NCBI GenBank assembly: GCA_023374045.1
Contig: CM041777.1
Span: forward strand, 479,485,594 to 479,549,593
Length of the DNA stretch: 64,000 nucleotides
Direction of reading: 5' to 3'
DNA from: Limonium bicolor
Taxonomy: Eukaryota; Streptophyta; Magnoliopsida; Caryophyllales; Plumbaginaceae
Part shown: piece after piece, positions 36,122 to 48,753 of the stretch
Layout of the letters: each line of letters opens with the position of its first letter
How positions within the stretch are numbered: position 1 is the first letter of the stretch
Made by a program: the position numbers and the translations under genes
The notes under the pieces: model-generated
What the model was told of the DNA's origin: nothing
What the model saw: the letters and a program-made list of their open reading frames with translations, nothing else
The model's database searches: none

Positions 36122-37208
36122 ATGTCCGTTTTGGTGGCGAACTGCCGAAGGTTGGGCTCTGCTGTGGCTGTTCGCTGGATGGTAGAGGTGGTTGCTTTTG
36201 AGAGGCCACTTTTTGTTATTTTGTTAGAAACTAAGTTAGCTTTTTCGAAGATGTAGATGGCGGCGTCTAGGCTACGTGGTTATAGCTGGGCGTGTGGGGA
36301 TAGTGAGGGTAGGAAAGGTGGGGTTGCTATGTTTTGGCAAGATACTTTTGATGTAACAGTGTTAGGATTTTCTGTGCACCATGTCGATGTTTTGGTTTGT
36401 AGAGAAATGGAAAAATTGGAAGTTGTTACGTTATTTGTGTGCACAATGGCGGGGACCTTGGCTCCTTGGGGGCGATTTTAATGAGGTGTTGAATCTGGCT
36501 GAGCATTGTGGGTGGGTTTTCCGTGCACAATCAGCGATGGCTGCTTTCCGTTCATGCTTATCCGATTGCTCCCTCTCAGACTTAGGCTATCGTGGCACTT
36601 GTTTCACATACACCAATCGTGCACGATGGCCAAATAATGTGAAGTGTAGACTGGATCGTTTTGTTGCGAATGACCCATGGTTAGCAGTTTACCCTGATGC
36701 CCAAAACTACCATCTTCGTTGGGGTCGTCCGGACCATAAACCGATTAATCTTTTGCTACAGCCTGCTACTCGACGTGGCCTGAAGCCATTCCGCTTTGAA
36801 AATTGTTGGGCACAAGATAGTCAGTGCCGTGCTATGGTACAATATATCTGGGTTCGGTCGACAACAACTTATGCCAGTAAGGTTAGAGATTGTGGTCATG
36901 CTCTTCGTGTATGGGGGGCAAAGAAGATTTGGGTTGAGAAGCGGGCTGTTCGACGTGCGGAAAATGAACTTGATCATATTGCCCATCTGCCACCTACTCC
37001 GTAAACTTTGGCAAGGTGGAAGTCGTGTTCTTTTGAAGTTGACTCTTTATTGATACGTGAGGAAATGCGCCTTCAGCAACGCTCTAACAATCTTGGTTAC
37101 AGGCTAGGGATAGGAATACCAAAATGTTTTACAATTGGTTTCGGGCTCGATCACGTCGGAATGCAATTTTCACGCTATCTTCCCCAACGCATCCTCCTGC
37201 TAGCACTT
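36122..37208 (+). pseudogene. LINE I ORF2, endonuclease part, broken
   Basis: ORF2 encodes the nicking endonuclease and reverse transcriptase. The start is ATG 36122 (MSVLVANCRRLG; the family motif is NCRGLG). The exonuclease-endonuclease-phosphatase fold is visible up to GDFNEVL (about 36470) and RPDHKPI (about 36730), the catalytic histidine motif, where the usual Ser before Asp is Pro. Lesions: TAG at 36254-36256, a frameshift between about 36410 and 36470, another near 37000, and the insertion of element D at 37208. The reading resumes at 51741. Confidence 0.85.
37204..37208 (+). repeat. Element D target-site duplication, left copy (CACTT)
   Basis: CACTT is repeated at 51736-51740. A 5-bp duplication next to TG...CA ends is standard for LTR retrotransposon integration. 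Confidence 0.95.
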
Positions 37209-37566
37209 TGTAACACCCCAACCACCACCGTACACTTAACATCAAACTGCAGCGGAAATCTCAACTCATCACATTACTTAATTCAATAGTGTTACACGCC
37301 GTTAACCACCCACGTGGCTAACAAGGCTAATACATGTACATTTGTATCGGTCTGATGGACTAGATTCCCGAGCAACTACACAATACAATCCTCATTCCAT
37401 TTCCAACATTTATTATATACATACATTCCCACTGTACCGAGTATTTACAACTAATGCCGATAACAATTTCGGTCTTACTACGCTTACAATGCTTACGCCA
37501 TTTAAATGGCTATCCATGTATAAACATCTACCCCGTCCTACTCTCGAACGGCTTCCAGCTCCTTGT

Positions 37567-37623
37567 ACCTGAAATAGAAAAGGAGAGAAAGGGTGGCCCC
37601 CAAGGGGCTCAGCACCTTTGCTG
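37567..37623 (-). other. Double stem-loop plus CAGGT block of the D 3' LTR
   Basis: On the minus strand: CAGCA-AAGG-TGCTG, GCCCC-TTG-GGGGC, then a pyrimidine-rich tract and CAGGTAC (plus-strand ACCTG at 37567-37571). The twin copy is at 47142-47199. Confidence 0.6.
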
Positions 37624-39175
37624 GTATGGTAATCCCGTAGCCCACATGCTACCGGGCCACGCACAACTAATTGTCGTCTTAGCATGCAGTTGATTATATT
37701 TAAATCATGCATACAAACCATAAACACACAACACTTTGCATACACCCAACAATAGGGCTCAACATATATCCAACACATCCACACTTAACAAATCATCCAA
37801 TGATTCCTTTAACCCTAGAGTGGCTCTCCTCTAAAACGGAGCTACTTCCTTAATAAACGACGCGTACCCATTAATCGGGTTATCCTTAAACGCCTCTTGT
37901 CACAAACTGGGATTTATTTCCATGATCCACACACTCCATATCCTACAACATATCTCATTCCTCACATAACAAAACATAACAAAACCTTTCTTGTTTCGGA
38001 GTACACATGATAACACCGCATTCATTTTAAACACCTAACGTATACATATCATAGCATAGCAGGGGAAATTGCTTAGCACAATAACAACACAAACATCGTA
38101 AGATCGGTTCACACAAGGAACCTTCCACCATAATTAGTATATATATAGTGAGCCTAGAGATTGTTGCCAATCTCATGCTAAGCTCGTTACCAACCTCGTT
38201 ACCGTCCAGTTATATTGAACGGTTAACTTAAACCCAAGGTGTGTCGGATATAGTAATCCCAAGCACACCGAAATAACATTCGTATGCCCCTGTGGCCCGA
38301 CGTGAGTCAGTAACTAGCTTTGGATAAGCTAAGGGAAGGTAGAAACCAAATTGGAATACAACCTATACATACACCAAGAGAGCCGAACCGGATATGACAT
38401 CGACTCCCGTCCATCACACGCGTGGCTGGAACAACCGGACTCCTCACCCCCTTTAGTACGTATATTCTTATAAATAAGTAGTTAGAGATCCATTATGGAG
38501 CCTACCACATCCACACACCATACGGTATCATGACCGAGTTAAGCACACAAGGGAGGTTCACACACTTGCATACAACAACGATATCCAACTAACTCACACA
38601 TAGCCGTGGTTAGAACGTTCCCCAGGTTTGGGTCGTTAACTCCGAATACCGATCACTCATGTGTTCCTAGATTTGGTTAGCTAAGGTTTAACACATATTT
38701 GAGGTTAAATGGTATCGGAGGCCAAATTCGCCACATAAATGAATTACTATAAACTCATTACATGTTTTTATCTTACAAGGTGGCAAACATTCAGAAAAAA
38801 CACTTTGGCATACAAGCCGGTGTAATCCGGTAGGACACAGGTTGCAAGAAAACCATACCTGTCACCGGAGTCCATTTTACCATGTCCACTTACGTTCCTC
38901 GAACAATTCTCGAACAACTGGCACATTAAAGTTACCTTCATTATCATTGGGGTAATATGTTTGTGTAACGTCGAATGACCATAGTTAACCCCGTTTACTA
39001 ATTAAATACCCTTACATTTTTAACATGTTTCACTCTTTCATTTTACTTCAACTTTTCACCCACCAAATTGCGTTTATAACTCACCTAACATGTCCTACAC
39101 AACCTTATAACATCATTATCCATCAATCTCCATCATTAGATATCATTTTCCAACCTTAAACAACATTTTTAGAGT

Positions 39176-39357
39176 GGTCCGGGACTTGGTCCTTACCTTA
39201 AGTCCCGGACCAACACATTGGAGTACTCTCGGCCAATTTTAATAGGGTGGTCCGGGACCTTGTACTCACCCCAAGTCCCGGACCACAACATGGAACATCT
39301 CTCGGCCTGTTTTTGATATATGGTCCGGGACTTCAACCATTAACCAAGTCCCGGACC
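39176..39357. repeat. Hairpin-module array 1 of the D 3' LTR (3 modules, 73-bp period)
   Basis: Starts at 39176, 39249 and 39322. Arms GGTCCGGGACTT and AAGTCCCGGACC. The twin array in the other LTR is at 48754-48939. Confidence 0.85.
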
Positions 39358-39661
39358 CAAGCTACAGAATGTTATATTTGCATTTTTCTACCCTTGTTCA
39401 ACTTGTTCTCTTCATCCATTGATTACCCAAACTTCACACATTAACTTAGGCATATTCTAATACCAAAATATCACTTTGATTCACCTTATGACATTAACCA
39501 ACTTGTTACCCAATTTTCTTACCAAATCTCTTAACACTTGCTTATACTTCCAATGGCCTTTAAAAGTCACCAAACAAGGCCTAAACATCATCTAAAACCA
39601 TTACCATTCAATCCCCCATCATTAGGAGCCTTAAACAAATTTTTTTCTTCATTTCTGGTCT

Positions 39662-39777
39662 GGACCGCCCCTCTGGGGCGGTCCCAGGGGCGGTCCACAA
39701 CAGATGCTACACGTATATTTTTTTTTTACTTCTCTGCACTGGACCTCCCCACAGGGGCGGTCCGTAGGGGCGGTCCA
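39662..39777. repeat. Hairpin-module array 2 of the D 3' LTR (2 modules)
   Basis: Starts at 39662 and 39741. Each module has one left arm (GGACCGCCCC or GGACCTCCCC) and two right arms (GGGGCGGTCC), so two exclusive hairpins are possible. The twin is at 49245-49357, where one right arm has lost a G. Confidence 0.85.
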
Positions 39778-42144
39778 CTGCAGAACCCATTTTCTAATGT
39801 GCTTTTCTCCTCTTTCTAAACTCCAAATTCATCCCAATTTTTTTCCTATGCTTTACACATGTTCTCTCACATGTTTTAACATCTTTTGGGCACACTTAAA
39901 CCCTCTCGAAACATCCCAAAAATTCCTTAAACTTTTACTTATATCTTCACAAAAATCCTAACACTTACAATGTTTTCTCCTAGTCCCCAAGTGGTGTTTC
40001 ATACCCATAATAACTACTATCTCAAAATACTTTCTCTTCATTTTAACATCATCTTTCAAGCATCATTTCTTACCATCAACTCCTTATCTTACCAAAGTTT
40101 GCCTAAGTCTTTGCCTAAGTCCAACATGACTTTGGTACATACTAAAACCTTAAGATCATGCCTAAGTCCTTGTTACACTCTAAATCACCTTAATACACGT
40201 TTTCTTCTCAAGTAAACATTTATTCACCTTTAACACTTCCTAGTTCACCAAAACTTACTTAAAACACTTAGAACTTCTTACACATTTTCCCAAATTTGGC
40301 CATAGCTTCTCTTGTGTATACTCACATCCAAACACTTAGGTTTTTACCTTATTTCATTCAAGAACACCTAAAATCCATCAAACACATCTTTATACACAAA
40401 CTTCACACATTTAGCACTACATCACAATATAGTGCTTAACTTAAATTGTTTGGCACTTAGGCCCTTAAATAACATGGCTCTTAGGCCCTTAAATTGCATA
40501 AACCTTAAACACTGAATTTCCACAATATATAAGCCTTTGACCTGCAATTACACACACCAAGACATATGTTCCTTTACTAGTCTCCTTGAGAACACCTTAC
40601 TAAGTCATTCACCATTTGCTCTTTAGGTAGTTTTAGCAAGCATTATAAGCTCATTTCTCCTAAGGCATTATACCACATTGAGATAGCATATTTACCTCTT
40701 TTCCACTCAAACTTCTTTCTTGTTTCCTCTTAAACCGGTAAGGCATTTCTTTCCTTGTCAACTACTAAACAATATACCAACATTGAAATGAGTATATAAG
40801 CTTTATGCTTCATCTCATTGTAAACCCTAGGTTTACATATATTATCTTAAGGTATTAAAATGATTGTTTTACCTTGGAATGGAAAGAGAGCTTGAATATA
40901 TATCAAGAGAGGACTCCACCAAGCCCTTGGAAGATTCAAATGAAGCTAAAACAAGCAAGGTAATGACACCATGGTGAGGTGAATTTTCGGCCATGTACTA
41001 AAAGGAGAGGAAACTTGATTTTTCTTTGAGATTCCTTACCTAGAAGCAAAGGAGAACAATAATATGTGAAAAGGTGAGCTCAAGCTCCATCAATGGTGAA
41101 TCTCCTTGGCACCGAAATTGAGTTCTTGAAGATTTGAAAAGGTAGAAGTGTAGAGCTTGCTCCAACTAGAAGAATGGTGGTCTTGGAATTGAATTTGGAC
41201 CATGGAGCTAGGAGTTACAAGTGGTCAAAGATGGAAAACAATGGTGGTGTTGGTGTTGCTGTAGCAGCTCGTAAAAGAGAGCAAGAAGGAAGGTTGGAGA
41301 TGTGTGAAATGAAGAAGGAAAGGAGAAATGAAGATAGAACTTGCTTTAACAAGATATTTGTATTATAAGGTAACTTTCTCCTTTTTACCTTCCTACCCTT
41401 CCTTTCCTTAATTGATTTTTACATGGTGGTGACTCACCTTCATAAAAACGGCCCCCATATACTTAGAAGGGTATAATAGTCTTTGTTGACCAATTTAATT
41501 ACTTATAACATCATATGTTACAAACTAGCTTATTAAAGTTACTATTCACAAAAACAAGGCACATAGAAGTGAAATTTTTGATTTCCCATTGATATAGCCA
41601 CCCAAATGTGATACTATATAGTACACATGTTAATTAAAGAGTAATGATGGACATTTAGCCATTCAAAACTCATTTACAAGACAATTTTTCAAAAACGTGC
41701 TTTAAGACTCCTTAAAGCACTTTTTGTGTTTTAGCTTGTTTTCAAGCTTGGTTTTCTTTGGTAATTGATTTAATATGTTCATTAACATATTTATAAGGTA
41801 TAGATATGACCATTAGGCCTTATACAAATTTATCCCAAGCTTAGAGCACATTTTTGCTCATATTGACTTTAAGGTATTTTCTTGTGTTTTGTTTGGTTTA
41901 ATTGTCTACCAAAGTTTCCTAAGGGCTTAATTAGCCTTATTTAATCATAATTGAATATCGTTGAGTCTTGGTAGGCTCTTTGGGTCCTAACCAAGTTCAC
42001 TCCAATCTTAGAGCATGTTTTCGCTCAAACCGTGTCTTAGTGTTTTATTGTGTTTTACCATGGTTTAAATTGTACACTGATGTTCCTAAGGCACTTTACC
42101 ATAGTTTAACATTTACACAACATACCAAGGTTTGGGGTATTTCA

Positions 42145-42161
42145 ATCTACCCCCCTTAAAA
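42145..42161 (-). promoter_or_regulatory. Polypurine tract of element D
   Basis: The minus strand reads TTTTAAGGGGGGTAGAT directly before TGAAATACC, identical to the tract of element A. It marks the 3' LTR and the minus orientation. Confidence 0.85.
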
Positions 42162-45100
42162 GAACTTCGTCCTTGAAGTTCACATTTCCTCGCATCATTG
42201 GATTAGAATACGGGAATTACTTATAGCCATAAAACTTCCATTACCAACCACCCTTTACATCCAACCTCGGACTTAATGGTCCGGGCAACATATCCATATT
42301 ATACATAAAATATCATACTCACATGGTAACCTCGGACTTAATGGTCCGGGTACCTTCACCACACTTGCACTTACATAATATCCCTCAGACTCTTAGGTCT
42401 GGGTGACATAACCACATTTGGACTCGTAGGCCCGGGTAACACAATCAATTCAGAACCCACCCACATTAGAACTCAATGTCTAAAATACTATTTATTACTT
42501 ATTCCACACAACATGTCTTAGCATGTATATCAAACAGAAATACCTTTTTCCATCTCTCCATGGGCTCCAGTCCCATGTTGAGTACATATACACTGTGATC
42601 CCGCAGAACCCGGTCGCGATGGACACCTTCTGGTCCCCGTTCCTTTGGGAGGTCAAAACAATCACATACATGTTTAAAATATATACTTCTCATGTCACCG
42701 GTCCGAAGACAAAGGCTCGTACGTCCTCAGCTCGTGAGCAAGTACTACAAAAATACTCTTTACTAGGTTAAGTATATAAGAGAATCCTTTATTCAAAATA
42801 TTAATTGACTGTTTTGGAAATACCAACTGAAATCCTTTTTGAAAACGCAACACAACTCCAAGTCCAACTTATGCTCCTTGTATTTTTCTTAACATGGTTG
42901 TTTGTGACCACTTACAGGGAGCTTCAAGAGTCATCCAACCCTGATGTGATCAGCATCAGTGTTAAACTATCTCTCCACCCCAATTTGTGTTCGGCTTCCC
43001 TTGATCTCATGACAATCAAGTTTCACCTCCCACTTCATTTTCAACCAACAACTAGTTCAAGCATATCCCATTTTCTATCTTTTAAAATCATTCTAATCAT
43101 GATCATAACATCTCCAAGGGATAGAACTCCGTCTATCAATCATCATCCAAGTCCCCCATAGTTCAAGTTACCTAGGGAATTTAATTATCATTAGGCTCTA
43201 TGTCAGTCTCATTCCCTTCATAAACCATAACACTGTATAAATATATATATATTTTTATCAAAATACAATACGTGGTTTACATTTATACACTGTCGGGGTT
43301 TTAGTTCCCCGGGAGTTTCTTTACTCCCATCCACTTGTACTCTCACACAGACTATTAACCAAAATAAACACACTTCCCACAATGGTATTCGCATCTTCTG
43401 TGCGCAATTACCACAATTTAACCACAAATAAATGCGTATGTTTATATAACACACACGCCAACCATCATAACAAATCATTTTGTGCTATGCACAACATAGT
43501 TCACGTACACTTGTACGGTAAAACACACTAAGTGGTTTTGCGCTCTACCCCCCTTAAAAGGGATTACGCCCACGTAATCAATCACTAAACCTTGGCTTAA
43601 AATGTTCTGCCGTCGTGAAGTGTTTTGACTTCCACGCGGTCTATTACACAATGGATTAGAGGGTCTTAACCATATTAGCGGTTTAGTTCCTAAACCAAGA
43701 ATTCGCATTGGAGTTGTAACTCATAACCGGTTTCGGTCCTGGCCTGTGAGGCTTTTAGGCATTGATAGCTAGCCATTTTTCATATTCACCATGTATATTC
43801 GGTATTTGATGCATGGGCTCACTGGCCTCTGCTGCGCCATTCTGATAATTATAGGGTTAGTTTGCCCCATTCGTTACTGTTACTGTATTGTACATCTCCA
43901 ATGTATTACCCTTATCTTGGTAATAATGGTTTCTCAACCGACGCATGGTATCTCTTACCCTAAGCGAATTCGGTGAGTTTCAACACTTCCCATCCACTTC
44001 TCCAATAACTTACTGCGTAAACTGCTATGTATTTCACAATGATTGACTTACTTCTACCGGCTTACTGTCGGTTGAGATTGAGCTACTACCTAATGTGTAG
44101 TGCTCTCTCAGTTATTTCCCACACCTGGGGTATATCTCATTTGGTATTTAGTGTTACTGTAGTCACTTATTGTTAGTCATGTCTCCACCTTTGGTTTTGC
44201 ACATGTATTCTTTCATTCATGCGGCCTTGCATTGCCTATGCATCGGCCATTATAACATTATTCCTCCACAATTACCATGCTTCTGATTCCTAGCTATCCC
44301 ACTTGATCATTACTGCGCAAGTGCAATACCAAAACACTCAGTCATACAGAGTGCAGAGGCGTAAACTCCTGACAGTAAATCTCTCATGTGATTGCGATAG
44401 GAATTTACACTGTGTTTTACTGAAATTCTTATCACATAATACTTGTCACCGGCTTGCTGCTCGGTTCGTTTGCTATCATTTACTGTTGTGCCTCCACTGG
44501 GTTTAACTCATAACTCTACTCACTCCCCATTTTATCATCTAACAATACTCACACAACGGTCGCTTATTGCGCACCGTATCCTTACTCATTATACAACATC
44601 AACTTACACTGCATCCGCTATTATATTAGCTTCCGCTATTACGTTGGGTTTATCTGGCCACTTATTTGGCTGATTTTTGAATATACTACTATTTTTTTTT
44701 CTTGAGCCTTTATGTTTCTTGAGCGTTGTTCGCTACACATTTAGCTTCACACACCTATGGTGATTGCTATCAGACTTATCACTCTTCCTGTGTACTCAAC
44801 TGGTACGAGCACTTCTTTTCGTATTATTTTATTCAAATCATCCTGGGGTAATAACAACGTGGTCCATCCTCCACATATTTCTTGAACTTGGTCCACACAA
44901 CTACCGCTCTAGCGGTTTCACGATATCGAGAGGTATCCCCACTCTTAAAGCAGTGGTTCGTTCTCCGCTCTATTTCCTTGTGTAACATATACTTCTGCAA
45001 CCGATCACATTACATAATACAGGTTGTTGTGGCTTATAAGCCTTACCGTCATGATTCCTTCCGAGTATTTGTTTCAACTCTTGCGTTTCAATTATATTGC

Positions 45101-46776
45101 TTCATCCAACAATGTTTAATCCAAATACCCCTCAAGGACTGCTCCTGGGTGTTATTAAAATATGCCATTACATTTGGCTTGTACTTATGGGTACTTTCAG
45201 TAAACTACGCCTTCTCCAATGTCTTTATATAACAGTCGGTGTACTTCGCACCTTCTGTATCTTAAATATTTCCTTGCACACATTCACTGATCCCTTCAGT
45301 CTCTTTAATTTAGCTGAGTTCCTTTACCTCAACCATTCATGGTAATCCTTAGCTCTTGTTTGACTTACACTGCTGACCGTAGAACGGAGTCGACTACTTC
45401 CGGTGTTCTGGACTCTACTCGTATACATATATGGGGTATCATACTGATACATTACTACTTACCCAACTAACCCATAAGTAGGTCTGGCAGGCCCACAAGC
45501 TCCTATCGGAGTGCGGTCGTCCCACAATTCAGTTGGTACACTCGTAGTGTCCGTCACGCGCCTAGGTGAAGTATTCTGTTGTCAACTCCCTTATATTGTC
45601 CCTTGACAATATGCGTCCCGTGCTTCCCGAACTTAATCGAGGGAAGGTTTATCCATCGTTGTATCCTTGTCATCTGCCCTTGGCTTTACTGGTTTGGTTT
45701 AAAAGAAGGTTAGAAAGAAGTGTTGGTTTGGAAGAAAATTTGGTTTTGGAAAGAAAAGGGTTTGAATAAATTTGGGTTTAAAAGAAAACTTTCATGGTTT
45801 CACAACATCTTCTTACCTTAACCAAGTCTAGCTTCTTGCTGACTGGTGTACTTACTATTACAGGGGCTAGGCTAACAGGCCTTTCCACTGTTATGACGAC
45901 CACATTTAACTTTCTAATACTTTACTAAGTACTTGTAGTGGTTATAAATTTCCCGAACAGCCCTGTTATAGCAGCACTTGCTATGGCAAGTGCGCCATGC
46001 TAACTGGCTATTGATTTAACACATACCGATTGTGGTATTGTTTTTACCCATACTATCATCAGTGGCCTTGTTGGCCCTCACTGATCTTGCTGCCTTGATA
46101 ATAACTCTTCTAGGTGACTTCTCACTGTCTTCACATGACGATCATCAACTAGGGTGTTTCCCATTCTGGGAGACCCCTTTTTCTTAGTATTGTATTCTCT
46201 TTGTAGCCCGTTCCACGTATTTGGGCACTACGTTGTAGTTCCCTTGTCGGTTGGTATACCGTTGGTGTATCACTTAACAACTGTGGTACCATAGACACTC
46301 GTCTCGGGTTTCACTAATCCACTTCTTGCCTGTTGCACGGTTGGTGCGTTGCAAGCTGGTTATTCTCGACTGCTCGACATGTCGACCCAGGTTGCCGGAA
46401 ATTCTATTCTCCTATACACAAATTCCTTCATTCTTCGCTATTAAATGCGGTTAACGTTGTTCAGATGGAGACCGTCTCCGGGATTCCCAATTTTCGGGAT
46501 CTACCGTATGACAGGTCCTCCGTACCCTAAAGGTATTTAATAACAGCCAGATCGGGTATTCCCGAGTATGAGAGGATTTTCATCTCTCTGGCGTTGTTTC
46601 CCAAGTTATAAAACAGGGGTTGTGGAGGGCGGGTTGGATATAGTAGGTTTCCAGTATTCACTGGTAGTTCCTTACTAGCGTATCTCTCACGCTATCACTC
46701 AACCCTTAACCCAAAGTACTAAAATCCTAACTCGGTACTTCCTAAGCTCGGTAATTCAATCATCAGAGCGATACTT
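42162..46776 (-). mobile_element. Element D, internal region (4.6 kb, no recognisable gag-pol)
   Basis: Between PBS and polypurine tract there is no frame above about 120 codons on either strand, and no reverse transcriptase (YxDD), integrase, protease or CCHC motif. The largest frames (42805-43161 and 44882-45232, plus strand) are antisense to the element. It is colinear with A and B internal DNA. Near 42265-42445 about four degenerate copies of CTCGGACTTAATGGTCCGGG-like hairpins occur. The element is intact in its cis sites, so it probably moved using proteins supplied in trans, as LARDs do. Confidence 0.8.
43545..43559 (-). promoter_or_regulatory. Internal polypurine-like tract of element D
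   Basis: The minus strand reads TTTTAAGGGGGGTAG, the twin of 2286-2300 in element A, 1.4 kb upstream of the 3' LTR in element orientation. Confidence 0.5.
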
Positions 46777-46789
46777 CGCTCTGATACCA
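46777..46789 (-). promoter_or_regulatory. Primer-binding site of element D (tRNA-iMet type)
   Basis: The minus strand reads TGGTATCAGAGCG, 5 bp from the LTR at 46795, identical to the site of element B. Confidence 0.92.
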
Positions 46790-47141
46790 CTTTTTGTAAC
46801 ACCCCAACCACCACCGTACACTTAACATCAAACTGCAGCGGAAATCTCAACTCATCACATTACTTAATTCAATAGTGTTACACGCCGTTAACCACCACGT
46901 GGCTAACAAAGGCTAATACAGGACATTTGTATCGGTCTGATGGACTAGATTCCCGAAGCAACTACACAATACAATCCCATTCATTTCCAACATTATATAC
47001 ATACATTCCCACTGTACCGAGTATTACAACTATGCCGATAACAATTTCGGTCTTACTACGCTTACAATGCTTACGCCATTTAAATGGCTATCATGTATAA
47101 ACATCACCCGTCCTACTCTCGAACGGCTTCCAGCTCCTTGT

Positions 47142-47199
47142 ACCTGAAATAGAAAAGGAGAGAAAGGGGTGGCCCCCAAGGGGCTCAGCACCTTTGCTG
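47142..47199 (-). other. Double stem-loop plus CAGGT block of the D 5' LTR
   Basis: Twin of 37567-37623: stems CAGCA/TGCTG and GCCCC/GGGGC and a CAGGT motif (plus-strand ACCTG at 47142-47146). Confidence 0.6.
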
Positions 47200-48753
47200 G
47201 TATGGTAATCCCGCAGCCCACATGCTACCGGGCCACGCACAACTAATTGTCGTCTTAGCATGCAGTTGATTATATTTAAATCATGCATACAAACCATAAA
47301 CACACAACACTTTGCATACACCCAACAATAGGGCTCAACATATATCCAACACATCCACACTTAACAAATCATCTAATGATTCCTTTAACCCTAGAGTGGC
47401 TCTCCTCTAAAACGGAGCTACTTCCTTAATAAACGACGCGTACCCATTAATCGGGTTATCCTTAAACGCCTCTTGTCACAAACTGGGATTCATTTCCATG
47501 ATCCACACACTCCATATCCTACAACATATCTCATTCCTCACATAACAAAACATAACAAAACCTTTCTTGTTTCGGCGTACACATGATAACACCGCATTCA
47601 TTTTAAACACCTAACGTATACATATCATAGCATAGCAGGGGAAATTGCTTAGCACAATAACAACACAAACATCGTAAGATCGGTTCACACAAGGAACCTT
47701 CCACCATAATTAGTATATATATAGTGAGCCTAGAGATTGTTGCCAATCTCATGCTAAGCTCGTTACCAACCTCGTTACCATCCAGTTATATCGAACGGTT
47801 AACTTAAACCCAAGGTGTGTCGGATATAGTAATCCCAAGCACACCGAAATAACATTCGTATGCCCCTGTGGCCCGACGTGAGTCAGTAACTAGCTTTGGA
47901 TAAGCTAAGGGAAGGTAGAAACCAAATTGGAATACAACCTATACATACACCAAGAGAGCCGAACCAGATATGACATCGACTCCCGTCCATCACACGCGTG
48001 GCCGGAACAACCGGACTCCTCACCCCCATTAGTACGTATATTCTTATAAATAAGTAGTTAGAGATCCATTATGGAGCCTACCACATCCACACACCATACG
48101 GTATCATGACCGAGTTAAGCACACAAGGGAGGTTCACACACTTGCATACAACAACGATATCCAACTAACTCACACATAGCCGTGGTTAGAACGTTCCCCA
48201 GGTTTGGGTCGTTAACTCCGAATACCGATCACTCATGTGTTCCTAGATTTGGTTAGCTAAGGTTTAACACATATTTGAGGTTAAATGGTATCGGAGGCCA
48301 AATTCGCCACATAAATGAATTACTATAAACTCATTACATGTTTTTATCTTACAAGGTGGCAAACATTCAGAAATAACACTTTGGCATACAAGCCGGTGTA
48401 ATCCGGTAGGACACAGGTTGCAAGAAAACCATACCTGTCACCGGAGTTCATTTTACCATGTCCACTTACGTTCCTCGAACAATTCTCGAACAACTGGCAC
48501 ATTAAAGTTACCTTCATTATCATTGGGGTAATATGTTTGTGTAACGTCGAATGACCATAGTTAACCCCGTTTACTAATTAAATACCCTTACATTTTTAAC
48601 ATGTTTCACTCTTCATTTTACTTCAACTTTTCACCCACCAAATTGCGTTTATAACTCACCTAACATGTCCTACACAACCTTATAACATCATTATCCATCA
48701 ATCTCCATCATTAGATATCATTTTCCAACCTTAAACAACAACATTTTTAGAGT

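Larger units (their letters stand above)
34610..37208 (+). mobile_element. LINE I (L1-type), 5' part: leader, ORF1, endonuclease
   Basis: This is the left half of a full-length L1-type LINE between perfect 19-bp duplications. It holds a leader of about 0.4 kb, a broken ORF1 and the endonuclease half of a broken ORF2, and stops where element D inserted. Without D the LINE is about 5.5 kb, a normal full length for plant L1. Confidence 0.9.
37209..42144 (-). mobile_element. Element D, 3' LTR (4.94 kb; left end on the plus strand)
   Basis: TGTAACACCCC...GGTATTTCA, lying next to the polypurine tract, so it is the 3' LTR of a minus-strand element. It matches 46795-51735 over its whole length with scattered differences, about 1 percent by eye outside one indel cluster. 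It contains the CAGGT/double stem-loop block (37567-37623), two hairpin arrays (39176-39357 and 39662-39777) and the U3 palindrome (41697-41720). Small open frames inside are repeated in the other LTR and have no domain. Confidence 0.95.

Noticed and set aside
37413..37784. A 123-codon minus-strand frame repeated in LTR B (11236-11607) and in part in the other D LTR (47091-47360), suggesting a conserved small protein
   Set aside because: It coincides with the conserved CAGGT/stem-loop block. The similarity between copies includes the DNA structure, the frame is broken in the 5' LTR by indels, and no domain is seen. A coding role is not excluded, but the structural explanation is simpler.
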